In this document: in pieces, positions 22,053-30,341 of the stretch
Layout: each line of letters begins with the position of its first letter
Numbering within the stretch: the stretch's first letter is position 1
Assembly: GCA_900769525.1 (NCBI GenBank)
Contig: CAAGGY010000114.1
Span: 1-30,341, forward strand
Length of the DNA: 30,341 nt
Source: an uncultured Alistipes sp.
GTDB lineage: Bacteria > Bacteroidota > Bacteroidia > Bacteroidales > Rikenellaceae
Direction: 5' to 3'
Program-made: the position numbers and the translations under genes
Notes under the pieces: model-generated
What the model saw: the letters and a program-made list of their open reading frames with translations, nothing else
Told to the model about the DNA's origin: nothing
Database searches by the model: none

Positions 22053-23723
22053 TTATACGATACCCTCAACGGTGCCATCCTCCGCAAGGTGGATGTTGCC
22101 CGCCTGTGGACTCTTGCTAAGGCCCGGCATACGCATGATATCGCCAGCCAAAGCTACCACGAAGCCACTACCTGCATTGAGCTCGATATCCTTGATATTA
22201 ATCTCGAAGCCCTCAACACTACCATAGCGCTTTGCATCGGCCGAGAACGAGAACTGTGTCTTAGCGATACATACAGGCAAATTACCCATACCCCACTTCT
22301 CCAACAGAGCAATCTCCTTCTGGGCACGTGGGCCAAAGACAACAGAGCCAGCGCCGTAGATATTCTTAGCCACCTTAGTAATCTTCTCCTTGAGGCTATC
22401 CTCGAGGTCGTAAGCGTAGTTGATAGGCTGCGATGGCTCGGTCTCGATGAGCTCAACAGCGGCACGTGCCAAATCAGCAGCACCAGCACCACCCTCAGCA
22501 TAGGCGTTGTTAATCACGCAACGCACGCCGAGCTTCTCGCAGTGCTCCATAACCATAGCGATCTCATCATCGGTATCGCTGGCAAAGCGGTTGAAGCATA
22601 CAAGGACTGTCTGACCAAACTTCTTGAGATTTGCGACGTGGCGGTCGAGGTTAGCAAATCCTTGCTGCAAGCCCTCTGGGTTTGGCAACTTAATCTCAGT
22701 CTCAGGAACACCACCGTGCATCTTAAGAGCGAGAGTCGAGGCAACCAACACAGTAAGGTCTGGCTTAATGCCTGCCTGACGGCACTTGATGTCGAGGAAC
22801 TTCTCAGCACCGAGGTCGGCACCGAAACCTGCCTCAGTAACAGTATACTCTGCGTGTGTCATCGCCATCTTTGTGGCAATCACCGAGTTACAGCCGTGCG
22901 CAATATTTGCAAATGGACCACCGTGAATGATTACTGGGTTGTGCTCTGTGGTCTGCACCAAGTTAGGGTTGATAGCATCCTTCAACAGAGCCACCACAGC
23001 ACCCGTCACGCCGAGGTCGTTAACAGTAAATGGCGTGTCATCGTAGCGAACACCAAGCACGATACGGCCGATACGAGCGTAGAGGTCGTCGACGTTGCGA
23101 GCGAGGCACAAGATTGCCATAATCTCCGAAGCTGGAGTGATGTCGAAGCCTGTCTCAGTAGGGATTCCGTTAGCCGAGCCACCCAAGCCCGACACGATGT
23201 TACGCAACGAGCGGTCGTTCATATCGAGCACACGGCGCCACATAACCTTCTTCAAGCCCACCTGCTTTGAGCGGTTGTGGTAGAGGTAGTTGTCCAAGAG
23301 TGCGGCGATAAGGTTGTTTGCCGATGTGATAGCATGGAAGTCGCCTGTAAAGTGTAGGTTGATATCCTCCGAAGGCAACACCTGTGCATAGCCACCACCT
23401 GTAGCACCACCCTTCATACCGAAGCAAGGGCCGAGCGAAGGCTCACGCAGTGCGATGATAGCCTTTTTACCGATGTGGTTAAGGCCCATGCCGAGGCCGA
23501 TGCTTACCGTTGTCTTACCAACACCCGCCTTTGTTGCGGTGATGGCTGTAACGAGGATAAGGTGGTTCTTAGCAACCTTATGCTCATCAATTAGTCGGTA
23601 AGGGACCTTAGCGATATACTTACCATAGTTAAATATCTCGTCCTCAGGGAATCCAACCTGGAGTGCAACCTCACGGATGTTCTTCAACTCAGTCTCACGA
23701 GCAATCTCAATATCTGTCTTCAT
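22053..23723 (-). CDS. fhs: Formate--tetrahydrofolate ligase
   Basis: Joins formate to tetrahydrofolate with ATP, giving 10-formyl-THF for purine and one-carbon metabolism in the cytoplasm. 556 residues, the usual family length. The P-loop is ITATKAGVGKTT (~61-72), followed by REPSLGPCFGMKGGATGGG and the conserved FTGDFHAITSANN. The C-terminus contains GDIMRMPGL, the typical family end. It starts from ATG with a -7 box 36 bases upstream. A hairpin follows the stop. It appears to be its own unit ahead of mqnB. Confidence 0.97.
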   Translation of the reverse strand: MKTDIEIARETELKNIREVALQVGFPEDEIFNYGKYIAKVPYRLIDEHKVAKNHLILVTAITATKAGVGKTTVSIGLGMGLNHIGKKAIIALREPSLGPCFGMKGGATGGGYAQVLPSEDINLHFTGDFHAITSANNLIAALLDNYLYHNRSKQVGLKKVMWRRVLDMNDRSLRNIVSGLGGSANGIPTETGFDITPASEIMAILCLARNVDDLYARIGRIVLGVRYDDTPFTVNDLGVTGAVVALLKDAINPNLVQTTEHNPVIIHGGPFANIAHGCNSVIATKMAMTHAEYTVTEAGFGADLGAEKFLDIKCRQAGIKPDLTVLVASTLALKMHGGVPETEIKLPNPEGLQQGFANLDRHVANLKKFGQTVLVCFNRFASDTDDEIAMVMEHCEKLGVRCVINNAYAEGGAGAADLARAAVELIETEPSQPINYAYDLEDSLKEKITKVAKNIYGAGSVVFGPRAQKEIALLEKWGMGNLPVCIAKTQFSFSADAKRYGSVEGFEINIKDIELNAGSGFVVALAGDIMRMPGLSKSPQAGNIHLAEDGTVEGIV

Positions 23724-23758
23724 ATCTATTCTTAGTTTTTATTGTTATTATTCTGCTG

Positions 23759-23766
23759 CAAAGATA
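23759..23766 (-). promoter_or_regulatory. -7 box of fhs
   Basis: TATCTTTG on the minus strand, 36 bases before the fhs ATG. The upstream 80 bases are very AT-rich with repeated ATATCT words; no clear -33 TTTG at 19-21 bases. Confidence 0.55.
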
Positions 23767-23879
23767 TACAAAAAAATAGATATCTATCCATATCTTTTCA
23801 TAATATCTTTTTATATCCGTATAAGAAAAACAGATATATCACTCCAACTAACAAATATTGAGCCTATATTAAGCTATAA

Positions 23880-23911
23880 GGGCGTGTTCGCACCAATGGT
23901 TGAACACGCCC
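23880..23911 (-). terminator. Terminator of the aminopeptidase gene
   Basis: GGGCGTGTTC (23880-23889) pairs perfectly with GAACACGCCC (23902-23911). On the minus strand it lies 29 bases after the stop; the following T tract is weak. Confidence 0.7.
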
Positions 23912-23940
23912 CAATCACTTAGCAGGATAGTTTATCACAA

Positions 23941-25335
23941 CTACTCCTTGCCGATAACAGCCTCAAGCTCCTCAACAGTAAGAGGCAATAGCTTATCGCC
24001 AATAAAGCGGCTGCCACTCTCTGTTACAAGCACATCGTCCTCGATACGGATACCACCGAAGTTGCGGAAGGCGTTGAGTGCCTCATAGTCGACAATACCC
24101 TCGAACTTACCCTCAGAACGCATCTTATCCATAAGGGCTGGGATGAAGTAGATACCTGGCTCGTCAGACATCACAGTGCCTGGCTCAACACGCCAAGTAG
24201 CACGGTGAACACAAGTTGCTGACTTCTGGGCACGCTCCAAGACTGTTGAGAAGTCGAACGAGCGCTCGCCAATGTTCTCGCAGTCGTGAACATCCATACC
24301 CATACCGTGGCCAAGGCCGTGAGGCATAAAGAGGTACATAGCACCTGCCTCGACAGCAACCTCAGGGGTAGACTTGATAAGGCCCAAGCCCTTCAAACCC
24401 TCAGCCAACGACATATATGCAGCCTTGTGAATCTCTGGATACATAGTGCCAGGCTTAATCATATCCTTAACCTCAGAGTGAGCACGCAATACTATATTAT
24501 ATACGTCACGCTGCAAGTCTGAGAACTTACCATTTACTGGGTATGTACGAGTGTGGTCAGAGCAGTAACCCTCAACAGACTCGCCACCACCATCAACAAG
24601 CAACAATCGACCAGACTCCAACACGCCATCATGGTTGTGGTTGTGCAAAATCTCGCCGTGCTGCGTAACGATTGTTGGGAACGACACGCCCTGGCCATAC
24701 GACTTAGCGATACCCTCCACACGGCCAGCAATCTCACGCTCAACAACGCCTGGGCGACACATACGCATAGCTGTCATATGCATCTGGTAGCCAATCTTGA
24801 ATGCACGCTCCAAAGCCTCGATCTCCTCAGCCGACTTCTTCTCACGCATCTCAGCTACGGCAAACATCAAGTCCAAAGACTTGCGCTCGTGCAACATATC
24901 GAGACGAATACCGAGCATATCAGCAATCGAAATCTTAAGCTCAGCACGGTAAGGAGGCAAGTAGTGAACAGGGCGGTTCTGCTCGATAGCCTTGCGCAAC
25001 ATAGGGCGGATATCGGCCAATGGGAACGACTTCTCAACGCCTACCTCAGCAGCCTGGTCGGCAATGGTTGGCATAGGGCCAGTCCAGATGATATCCTCGA
25101 CAGTGAAGTCATCGCCAAAGAGCATAGCCTCGCCCGACTCAGCGTCGATAACACCAATCAACGAAGGGACATCCAAGCCGAAGTAGTAGCGGAATGTAGA
25201 GTCCTGACGATAGTAGTAGGTGTTGTTTGGATAGTTGTTAGGCACCTCAGGGTTACCAGGAAGAAGGATAAGGCCCTTGCCTACACGGCGAGCCAACTCG
25301 GCACGACGGCCAATATAAGTCTCTTTTGAAAACAT
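23941..25335 (-). CDS. Xaa-Pro aminopeptidase (M24B, PepP-like)
   Basis: Cytoplasmic metallopeptidase that removes an N-terminal residue preceding proline. 464 residues: an N-terminal creatinase-like domain (~1-165) and a pita-bread catalytic domain (~175-460). All five metal ligands are visible: Asp248 (LLVDGGGE), Asp260 (CSDHTRTYP), His343 (HGLGHGMG), Glu392 (SDEPGIYF) and Glu432 (RIEDDVLV). It lies 38 bases after the U32-family gene and is probably last in a three-gene operon with it and the polyprenyl synthase. Proline-peptide processing fits the peptide transporters elsewhere in the window, though it is not linked to them. Confidence 0.94.
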   Translation of the reverse strand: MFSKETYIGRRAELARRVGKGLILLPGNPEVPNNYPNNTYYYRQDSTFRYYFGLDVPSLIGVIDAESGEAMLFGDDFTVEDIIWTGPMPTIADQAAEVGVEKSFPLADIRPMLRKAIEQNRPVHYLPPYRAELKISIADMLGIRLDMLHERKSLDLMFAVAEMREKKSAEEIEALERAFKIGYQMHMTAMRMCRPGVVEREIAGRVEGIAKSYGQGVSFPTIVTQHGEILHNHNHDGVLESGRLLLVDGGGESVEGYCSDHTRTYPVNGKFSDLQRDVYNIVLRAHSEVKDMIKPGTMYPEIHKAAYMSLAEGLKGLGLIKSTPEVAVEAGAMYLFMPHGLGHGMGMDVHDCENIGERSFDFSTVLERAQKSATCVHRATWRVEPGTVMSDEPGIYFIPALMDKMRSEGKFEGIVDYEALNAFRNFGGIRIEDDVLVTESGSRFIGDKLLPLTVEELEAVIGKE

Positions 25336-25373
25336 AGTTTTATATTTTAGGTTTTTATATTATTTCGTATTTA

Positions 25374-26615
25374 CTATCGTGCAACCTCCTTGTAGACCTT
25401 ATCACCACGGCGCACCTCCGACACGGTCTTGAGCGAGATGTAGTCGCCCTGCTTGGCCGACTGCGTAGGCTGCTCGTGGAGCATAATGCCATCGGCCTTC
25501 TGCTCGACAACGCCCGTCTTCTCACCCATAAAGAGGAGTGCATCGCCCTCCGACACCTCACAAGCCTCGACCAACACCTCAGCAACGCCAATGCGCTTGA
25601 AGTAGTTGGTCACCTTGCCCATATAGACCTTCTTCAATGTTGCCGACGAGCCATAGTGCTGGCTATGCTCGACCATAGTCTTGGCAGCGTAGTAGCCACC
25701 CCAGAAGTCACGGTTAAATACTGTGCGAAGCTTCTCCTTCAAAGGCGCAACATTTTCAGCTGTGAACTCGCCACGCTCCAACAGACGGAGTGCCTCATCG
25801 TAGCTCTCAACGACACGCTTAACATACTCGCCACCACGAGCACGGCCCTCAATCTTGAGCACACGCACGCCAGCATTTATGAACGTATCGAGGAAGTCGA
25901 TAGTACACAAATCCTTGGGCGAGAGCACATACTGACCATCAATGTCGAGCTGCTGGCCAGAGTCCTTATCGGTGATGGTGTACTTGCGACGGCATATCTG
26001 GCGGCAGGCACCACGATTTGCCGAGGCGTGAGACTCGTGCTCCGAGAGATAGCACTTGCCCGACATCGACATACACATAGCGCCGTGGGCAAACATCTCA
26101 ATCTTGACCAACTCACCGGCAGGGCCGCAGATATTGCGCTCCTTGATCTGCTCCGAGATATAGGCTATCTGCTCCAACGACAACTCTCGAGCCAAAACCA
26201 CTACATCGGCCCACTGCGAGAAGAACTCGACAGCTGTGATGTTCGAGATGTTGCTCTGCGTAGAGATGTGCACCTCGATACCCACCTCACGAGCATAGAG
26301 TATCGCAGCGAGGTCGGTGGCGATAATGGCGTCGATACCCTCAGCCTTAGCTCGGTCGATAATACGACGCATAACCTCCATCTCCGTATCGTAGATAACG
26401 ATATTTACCGTGAGATAGGTCTTAACACCTGCTGCATGGGCGATACGCACAATTTCAGCCAAGTCGTCAAGTGTAAAGTTTACCGATGAGGCAGCACGCA
26501 TATTGAGCTGCTCGACACCGAAGTATACCGAGTCGGCACCCGCTGAAATAGCGGCATTAAGCGACTCATAAGAGCCCACAGGGGCCATAATCTCTATATC
26601 TTTTCTCTGAATCAT
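25374..26615 (-). CDS. U32-family protein, probable tRNA 5-hydroxyuridine synthesis protein (TrhP/YegQ-like)
   Basis: 413 residues from the ATG at 26613-26615 (MIQRKDIEIMAPVGS); a longer frame starting with TTG at 26660 would overlap the upstream gene. The N-terminal half is a TIM-barrel-like U32 domain with APVGS, ADSVYFG and HISTQSNISN. The family signature EMFAHGAMCMSMSGKC is followed by NRGACRQIC: Cys181, Cys188, Cys204 and Cys208 are placed to bind an iron-sulfur cluster. Old annotations call this family peptidase or collagenase, but characterised members with this Cys set act in RNA hydroxylation (tRNA U34 or 23S rRNA). It begins 4 bases after the polyprenyl synthase stop, so translation is probably coupled. 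Confidence 0.9.
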   Translation of the reverse strand: MIQRKDIEIMAPVGSYESLNAAISAGADSVYFGVEQLNMRAASSVNFTLDDLAEIVRIAHAAGVKTYLTVNIVIYDTEMEVMRRIIDRAKAEGIDAIIATDLAAILYAREVGIEVHISTQSNISNITAVEFFSQWADVVVLARELSLEQIAYISEQIKERNICGPAGELVKIEMFAHGAMCMSMSGKCYLSEHESHASANRGACRQICRRKYTITDKDSGQQLDIDGQYVLSPKDLCTIDFLDTFINAGVRVLKIEGRARGGEYVKRVVESYDEALRLLERGEFTAENVAPLKEKLRTVFNRDFWGGYYAAKTMVEHSQHYGSSATLKKVYMGKVTNYFKRIGVAEVLVEACEVSEGDALLFMGEKTGVVEQKADGIMLHEQPTQSAKQGDYISLKTVSEVRRGDKVYKEVAR

Positions 26616-26619
26616 ATCA

Positions 26620-27600
26620 CTACTTTTTACGTCCCATAAGGTTGCGTGCAAACTCCTCAAGACACTTAGTACGCTCGCCAGCTATCGACAATGTACCAAG
26701 CACCGAGAGCGCGCGCTCGAAGCGAATCTCAATCTGCTGCTCAGTAAAACGCTTGACATCGAGCTTATCGTATAGAGCCTTGATAGTTGCAATCTTCTCA
26801 GCATCGCTAAGTGCGTCGTTCTTGTGTGTTGTGCGCAACACCTCACGCTCCTGCTTAGAGGCACGCTCCATAGCCTGCACCATGAGATAGGTCTGCTTAC
26901 CCTCCAAAATATCGCCACCAATCTTCTTACCGAGAGCCTCGTCGCCATAGCTATCGAGCATATCGTCCTGGAGCTGGAAGGCAAGGCCAAGCTCCGTTGC
27001 AAAACGATACATCTTGCGAATATCGTCATCCGAAGCACCGGCCAGCGTGGCACCAATCATCGCAGAGCCCGAAAGCAGCGCCGATGTTTTACGTTCAATC
27101 ATAAGAATATAGTCCTCGATGGTAACCTTCGAAGCGCTCTCAAAGTCCATATCATACTGCTGTCCTTCGCACACCTCTGTAGCCATATCGCTAAAGATGT
27201 TGAGCACACGGCACAACTGTTGTGACTCGATACGTGCAAGGTGCTTATAGGCCATAATGAGCATAGTGTCGCCCGAGAGAAGGGCAACATTACCACCCCA
27301 CTTTGCAAATACCGAAGGCTTACCACGACGCATCATAGCATTATCCATAATATCGTCATGCAGAAGCGTGAAGTTGTGGAATACCTCGACAGCCATACCT
27401 GCTGGGAGTGCCGCCTCAACATCGCCACCAAAGGCGTCGACCGTGAGCAGCAACAACACAGGGCGCAAGCGCTTACCTCCACCCGACATTGAGTAGATGA
27501 TAGGCGAGTAGAGCAGCTCTGGCTCCTCAGGGGTTTGGAACTGAGCAAGCGCTGACTCGAAGAGTTTTAGGATTGTATCGTTAGTATGTTTCATAACCAT
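26620..27600 (-). CDS. Polyprenyl diphosphate synthase
   Basis: Chain-elongating prenyltransferase condensing isopentenyl diphosphate units into isoprenoid diphosphates, for menaquinone side chains or lipid carriers. 326 residues from the ATG at 27598-27600; another ATG two codons later (27594) is equally possible, and the GTG at 27645 is unlikely. Motifs: GGGKRLRP, the first Asp-rich motif LLHDDIMDNAMMRRGKPS (Asp82, Asp83, Asp86) and the second QLQDDMLD (Asp212, Asp213, Asp216). The first motif is DDxxD without the two-residue insertion of typical IspA, and a Phe lies five residues before it. Product length cannot be fixed. It is first in a minus-strand run with the U32 and aminopeptidase genes, and divergent from the ROK kinase. 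Confidence 0.92.
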   Translation of the reverse strand: MVMKHTNDTILKLFESALAQFQTPEEPELLYSPIIYSMSGGGKRLRPVLLLLTVDAFGGDVEAALPAGMAVEVFHNFTLLHDDIMDNAMMRRGKPSVFAKWGGNVALLSGDTMLIMAYKHLARIESQQLCRVLNIFSDMATEVCEGQQYDMDFESASKVTIEDYILMIERKTSALLSGSAMIGATLAGASDDDIRKMYRFATELGLAFQLQDDMLDSYGDEALGKKIGGDILEGKQTYLMVQAMERASKQEREVLRTTHKNDALSDAEKIATIKALYDKLDVKRFTEQQIEIRFERALSVLGTLSIAGERTKCLEEFARNLMGRKK

Positions 27601-27677
27601 AAATTTATTCTTTGGTCTGCTTCGTGCACACGCATAAGCGTACACTTAGACAAATGTGGCTCAAAAATAAGAATTTT

Positions 27678-27710
27678 TTTGCAAAATTTAAAATAATTTT
27701 GATAACTTTG
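27678..27710 (+). promoter_or_regulatory. Promoter of the ROK kinase gene
   Basis: TTTG (27678-27681), a 21-base AT-rich spacer, and TAACTTTG (27703-27710), 30 bases before the ATG. Confidence 0.75.
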
Positions 27711-27740
27711 ACCAATTAATTTTACAAAAACATTAGCGCT

Positions 27741-28769
27741 ATGATGAAAAAATATGCTATGGGTATCGACATCGGCGGTACCAACACAGCCTTTGGACTT
27801 GTTGACGAGGATGGCAACGTGATTGCCGAGAGCAAGATCTCGACTGATAAATTTAAGCACTTCGACGACTACAAACCATATATCGATACCATCGCAGCTG
27901 CTATGAAGGCGCTCATCGCCTCGCAGCCTGAGTGCGACCTTATCGGTATCGGTATCGGTGCTCCAAATGCCAATATCCACTCTGGACGCATCGAGACTCC
28001 AGCAAACCTCTGGAAGTTTGAGGATCCAACAGATCCACGCCCAGACTCAATCCGCATCTTCAACTTTGTCGACGACCTTGGCAAGCACTTCCCAGGCTCT
28101 AAGGTGATGATTACCAACGATGCTAACGCTGCTGCTATCGGCGAGATGGTGTTCGGCAATGCACGTGGCATGAAGGACTTTACAATGATCACTCTTGGCA
28201 CAGGCCTCGGCTCAGGTATCGTCTGCAATGGTGAGATGGTCTATGGCCACGACGGCTTTGCTGGCGAGTTTGGCCACATCGCAGTAGCTTCACGTGAGAC
28301 AGGCCGTCAGTGCGGTTGCGGTCGTAAGGGCTGCTTGGAGGCCTACGTATCGGCTACAGGTATCAAGCGCACAGCCTTCGACCTTATGGCAACGATGACC
28401 TGCGACAGCGAACTCCGCTCAATCCCTTACGACAAGTTCGAGGCTAAGATGCTCTCTAACGCAGCTGCTAAGAACGACCCTATCGCCCTTGAGGCCTTCG
28501 AGCGCACAGGTAAGGTGCTTGGCTTGGCACTTGCCGACCTCACGGCAATCACTTCACCTGAGGCAATCATCCTCTTCGGAGGTTTGGCAAATGCTGGCGA
28601 CTACATTATGCGCCCAACACACCGCCACATGGAGGAGAATCAGCTCGGCGTTTTCAAGGGTAAGGTTAAGCTTATAATGAGCGGTATTCAGGATAAGAAT
28701 GTGGCTATTTTGGGTGGCGCAGCACTTATCTGGAAGCAGCACCTTGAGGCAGTTATCGAGAACTACTAA
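27741..28769 (+). CDS. ROK-family sugar kinase, probable glucokinase
   Basis: 342 residues. N-terminal ATP-phosphate motif GIDIGGTNTAFGLVD (~8-22); catalytic Asp127 in TNDANAAA; LGTGLGSGI (~152-160); and the ROK zinc signature GHIAV...CGCGRKGCLEAY with His179, Cys191, Cys193 and Cys198. The length and the E-F-G-H-I context fit Bacteroidetes glucokinases that phosphorylate glucose in the cytoplasm; N-acetylhexosamine specificity cannot be excluded. It is alone in its unit, with a promoter just upstream and a 16-bp terminator downstream. ATG at 27741 or 27744 are both possible starts. Confidence 0.92.
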   Translation: MMKKYAMGIDIGGTNTAFGLVDEDGNVIAESKISTDKFKHFDDYKPYIDTIAAAMKALIASQPECDLIGIGIGAPNANIHSGRIETPANLWKFEDPTDPRPDSIRIFNFVDDLGKHFPGSKVMITNDANAAAIGEMVFGNARGMKDFTMITLGTGLGSGIVCNGEMVYGHDGFAGEFGHIAVASRETGRQCGCGRKGCLEAYVSATGIKRTAFDLMATMTCDSELRSIPYDKFEAKMLSNAAAKNDPIALEAFERTGKVLGLALADLTAITSPEAIILFGGLANAGDYIMRPTHRHMEENQLGVFKGKVKLIMSGIQDKNVAILGGAALIWKQHLEAVIENY

Positions 28770-28860
28770 TAGTTAATAAAACGAGTAGGCTAATCAAATA
28801 ATTAGCTATACTCCAACATATTGCTAAGTTTAACTTTATTTTACACTTAGTCAACAACGA

Positions 28861-28913
28861 CCATATTCCACGCATTAAGTTAATAATACCAATGCGTGGA
28901 ATATGGCCTTATT
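28861..28913 (+). terminator. Terminator of the ROK kinase gene
   Basis: CCATATTCCACGCATT (28861-28876) pairs perfectly with AATGCGTGGAATATGG (28891-28906), followed by CCTTATTTT. It is about 90 bases after the stop. Confidence 0.8.
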
Positions 28914-29006
28914 TTACATACCTCGCAACACCCCTAATAAGATAGTCGAAAAAGCCCACAAAAATAGTCACACGACAAAGGCTAAAAGTAATATTTCGCT
29001 CTTTTA

Positions 29007-29037
29007 TTTGCGATTTAGTATATTTATACTAACTTTG
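29007..29037 (+). promoter_or_regulatory. Bacteroidota promoter of the flippase gene
   Basis: TTTG (29007-29010), a 19-base spacer and TAACTTTG (29030-29037), an exact consensus fit, 36 bases before the ATG. Confidence 0.88.
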
Positions 29038-29073
29038 CCACATTATGCTGGCCTAATGTAGGGCCAAGCCCGA

Positions 29074-30341
29074 ATGATAATGTTAGAGAAGTTAGCAAAA
29101 CAGACCGCAATATATGGCATAAGCACGATAGTTGTCCGCTTTTTAAACTATCTGCTCACGCCCTACTACACCCGAATCTTCGACCAGGGGGAGTATGGTA
29201 TCGTGACCGATATCTACGCCCTAATTCCATTTGCATTGGTGATTCTCTCGATGGGCATGGAGTCGAGCTACTTCCGCTTCACAACACGTGCCGAGGAGGC
29301 TGGCGGAGATGTCAAAGAGGGCAAGCGTCGAGTATTTGCCACCACGTGGGGTGTCACCTCGCTTGCCGCAACGCTCTTCTTCGTCATAGTGCTAATACTG
29401 AGCGCTCCAATCTCAAAGGTCATGGGCGAGGCCTATGTACTCCACCCCGAGTATGTGCCCATCGTGGCAGCCATCGTCATGCTCGACATCTGGGCAATAA
29501 TACCCTTTGCTCGCCTACGTGAGCAGGGACGAGCATTGCGCTTTGTAGCACTTAAGGCACTTGGCATGCTTCTCAATGTAGGCCTCGCCATAGGCTTTGG
29601 CGTGGCGGGACTCTACTCTACGGAGTTTGGCGTAGGCTGGGTGCTTATCGCCAACCTTGTAGCGAGCGTAGTGACATTTATAGCGCTTATCCCCACCGTC
29701 GACCGCACACTGCCACGCATCGACAGAGAGCTTCTTCGACGCATATTCGTCTACTCGCTGCCGCTGCTTATTAGCGGCGTTGCTGGCACGGCAAATGAGT
29801 TTATCGACCGCCAGATGATTAAGTACCTCTCGCCAGGTAGCGAGGCTGAGGCTATGGCCGAGCTTGGCGTCTATGGAGCTATCGTCAAGATTGCCGTTGT
29901 TATGACGCTCTTCACGCAGATGTACCGCCTGGCTGCCGAGCCATTCTTCCTCTCTGGATTCAAAAAGGAGGAGTTCAAGGAGGCTAATGCTGCGGCCATG
30001 AAGTACTTCGTGATGGCCTCTGTGGTCATCTTCCTCGGCATTGTTTTGTTCCGTGATCTCTTTGCCCTTATTGTTGGCTCACGCTTTCGTGAGGGTATCG
30101 ACATACTCCCTGTGGTGCTGGCCTCGAACGTGCTATGTGGCATCTGGCTCAACCTCTCGTTCTGGTACAAACGTGAGGAGAAGACCAAGTACGCTGCATA
30201 TATCACCTTCTTAGGCTTGGGTATCACCATCGCACTAAGTTTTTTGCTTGTGCCAAAGATGGGCTATCGCGGCGCTGCATGGGTGCGCCTCATTGCCGAG
30301 GCGGCTATGGTGGTATGGAGCTACACGCTCTGCCGTAAGCA
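29074..30341 (+). CDS. Polysaccharide flippase (Wzx/MOP superfamily), 3' end outside window
   Basis: The frame opens with ATG at 29074 (MIMLEKLAKQTAIYGIST; a second ATG is at 29080) and stays open to the end of the window, giving 422 residues. There are about ten visible hydrophobic helices. The N-terminus, including IVVRFLNYLLTPYYTRIF and GEYGIVTDIYA, is typical of O-antigen/lipopolysaccharide flippases of the MOP (MATE-like) superfamily, which move lipid-linked glycan units across the inner membrane. A later stretch FWYKREEKTKYAAYITF and YRGAAWVRL also fits. It has its own strong promoter, so it may open a surface-polysaccharide locus beyond the window. Confidence 0.9.
   Translation, partial: MIMLEKLAKQTAIYGISTIVVRFLNYLLTPYYTRIFDQGEYGIVTDIYALIPFALVILSMGMESSYFRFTTRAEEAGGDVKEGKRRVFATTWGVTSLAATLFFVIVLILSAPISKVMGEAYVLHPEYVPIVAAIVMLDIWAIIPFARLREQGRALRFVALKALGMLLNVGLAIGFGVAGLYSTEFGVGWVLIANLVASVVTFIALIPTVDRTLPRIDRELLRRIFVYSLPLLISGVAGTANEFIDRQMIKYLSPGSEAEAMAELGVYGAIVKIAVVMTLFTQMYRLAAEPFFLSGFKKEEFKEANAAAMKYFVMASVVIFLGIVLFRDLFALIVGSRFREGIDILPVVLASNVLCGIWLNLSFWYKREEKTKYAAYITFLGLGITIALSFLLVPKMGYRGAAWVRLIAEAAMVVWSYTLCRK

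Larger units (their letters stand above)
28770..29073. other. Non-coding spacer with three successive hairpins
   Basis: The 304 bases between the ROK kinase and the flippase hold GCTAAT-n6-ATTAGC (28789-28806), a TTGCTAAGT/ACTTAGTCAA stem (28821-28829 with 28845-28854), a strong 16-bp hairpin (28861-28906) and the flippase promoter (29007-29037). A small TGGCC...GGCCA hairpin lies just before the flippase start. No gene is seen. Confidence 0.7.

Noticed and set aside
22050..23270. 406-codon plus-strand frame opposite fhs
   Set aside because: It is a long antisense frame produced by the codon bias of fhs; Fhs motifs are complete on the minus strand.
26616..26660. Longer start for the U32-family protein
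   Set aside because: It needs a TTG start and overlaps the polyprenyl synthase gene; the family begins with the residues after the ATG at 26615.

Overview
The window looks like a chromosomal segment of a gut-type member of the Bacteroidales. Three promoters fit the Bacteroidota pattern TTTG, a 19-21 base spacer, then TAnnTTTG, and four more have the -7 box alone. Other signs are fimbrillin-like and carbohydrate-binding lipoproteins with few Shine-Dalgarno sites, a tryptophanase, and a eukaryote-type branching enzyme. Futalosine-pathway menaquinone genes and a B12-dependent ribonucleotide reductase suggest an Alistipes/Rikenellaceae relative; that placement is an inference. No rRNA, tRNA, CRISPR array, transposase or phage gene was seen.

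Layout. 1-996 (+) is the 3' end of tryptophanase. 997-1402 is a non-coding stretch packed with hairpins and repeats. 1403-3757 (-) is a two-gene unit: a 52-residue peptide gene 3 bases upstream of a multi-domain surface lipoprotein (fimbrillin-like N-terminus, three carbohydrate-binding-like modules, a distinct C-terminal module). 3980-8955 (-) is a tight four-gene run: glgB, two paralogous SH3-domain envelope proteins, and a LysM L,D-transpeptidase lipoprotein. 9072-12597 (+) holds two tandem POT-family peptide transporters. 12598-13014 is a second repeat-rich non-coding stretch. 13015-15567 (-) is the class II ribonucleotide reductase. 15778-20491 (-) is an operon: Na+/Ca2+ antiporter, SGNH hydrolase, MBOAT acyltransferase, PAP2 phosphatase. 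20650-21967 (-) is mqnB-mqnD. 22053-23723 (-) is fhs. 23941-27600 (-) is polyprenyl synthase, U32 tRNA-hydroxylation-type protein and aminopeptidase P. 27741-28769 (+) is a ROK sugar kinase. 29074 to the end (+) is a truncated polysaccharide flippase.

How the genes work together. Tryptophanase and two peptide transporters fit a peptide- and amino-acid-using anaerobe. GlgB and the ROK kinase belong to glucose/glycogen metabolism. The SH3, LysM/YkuD, MBOAT/SGNH/PAP2 and flippase genes all point to envelope building and modification.

The most interesting signals are (a) a dispersed palindromic element of about 116 bp present twice, next to tnaA and the reductase gene, with its loop flipped relative to its flanks; (b) the small acidic peptide gene leading the lipoprotein; (c) the paired SH3 proteins with a shared unrecognised C-terminal domain between glgB and an L,D-transpeptidase; and (d) the tandem POT transporters, which carry different insertions in different periplasmic loops.
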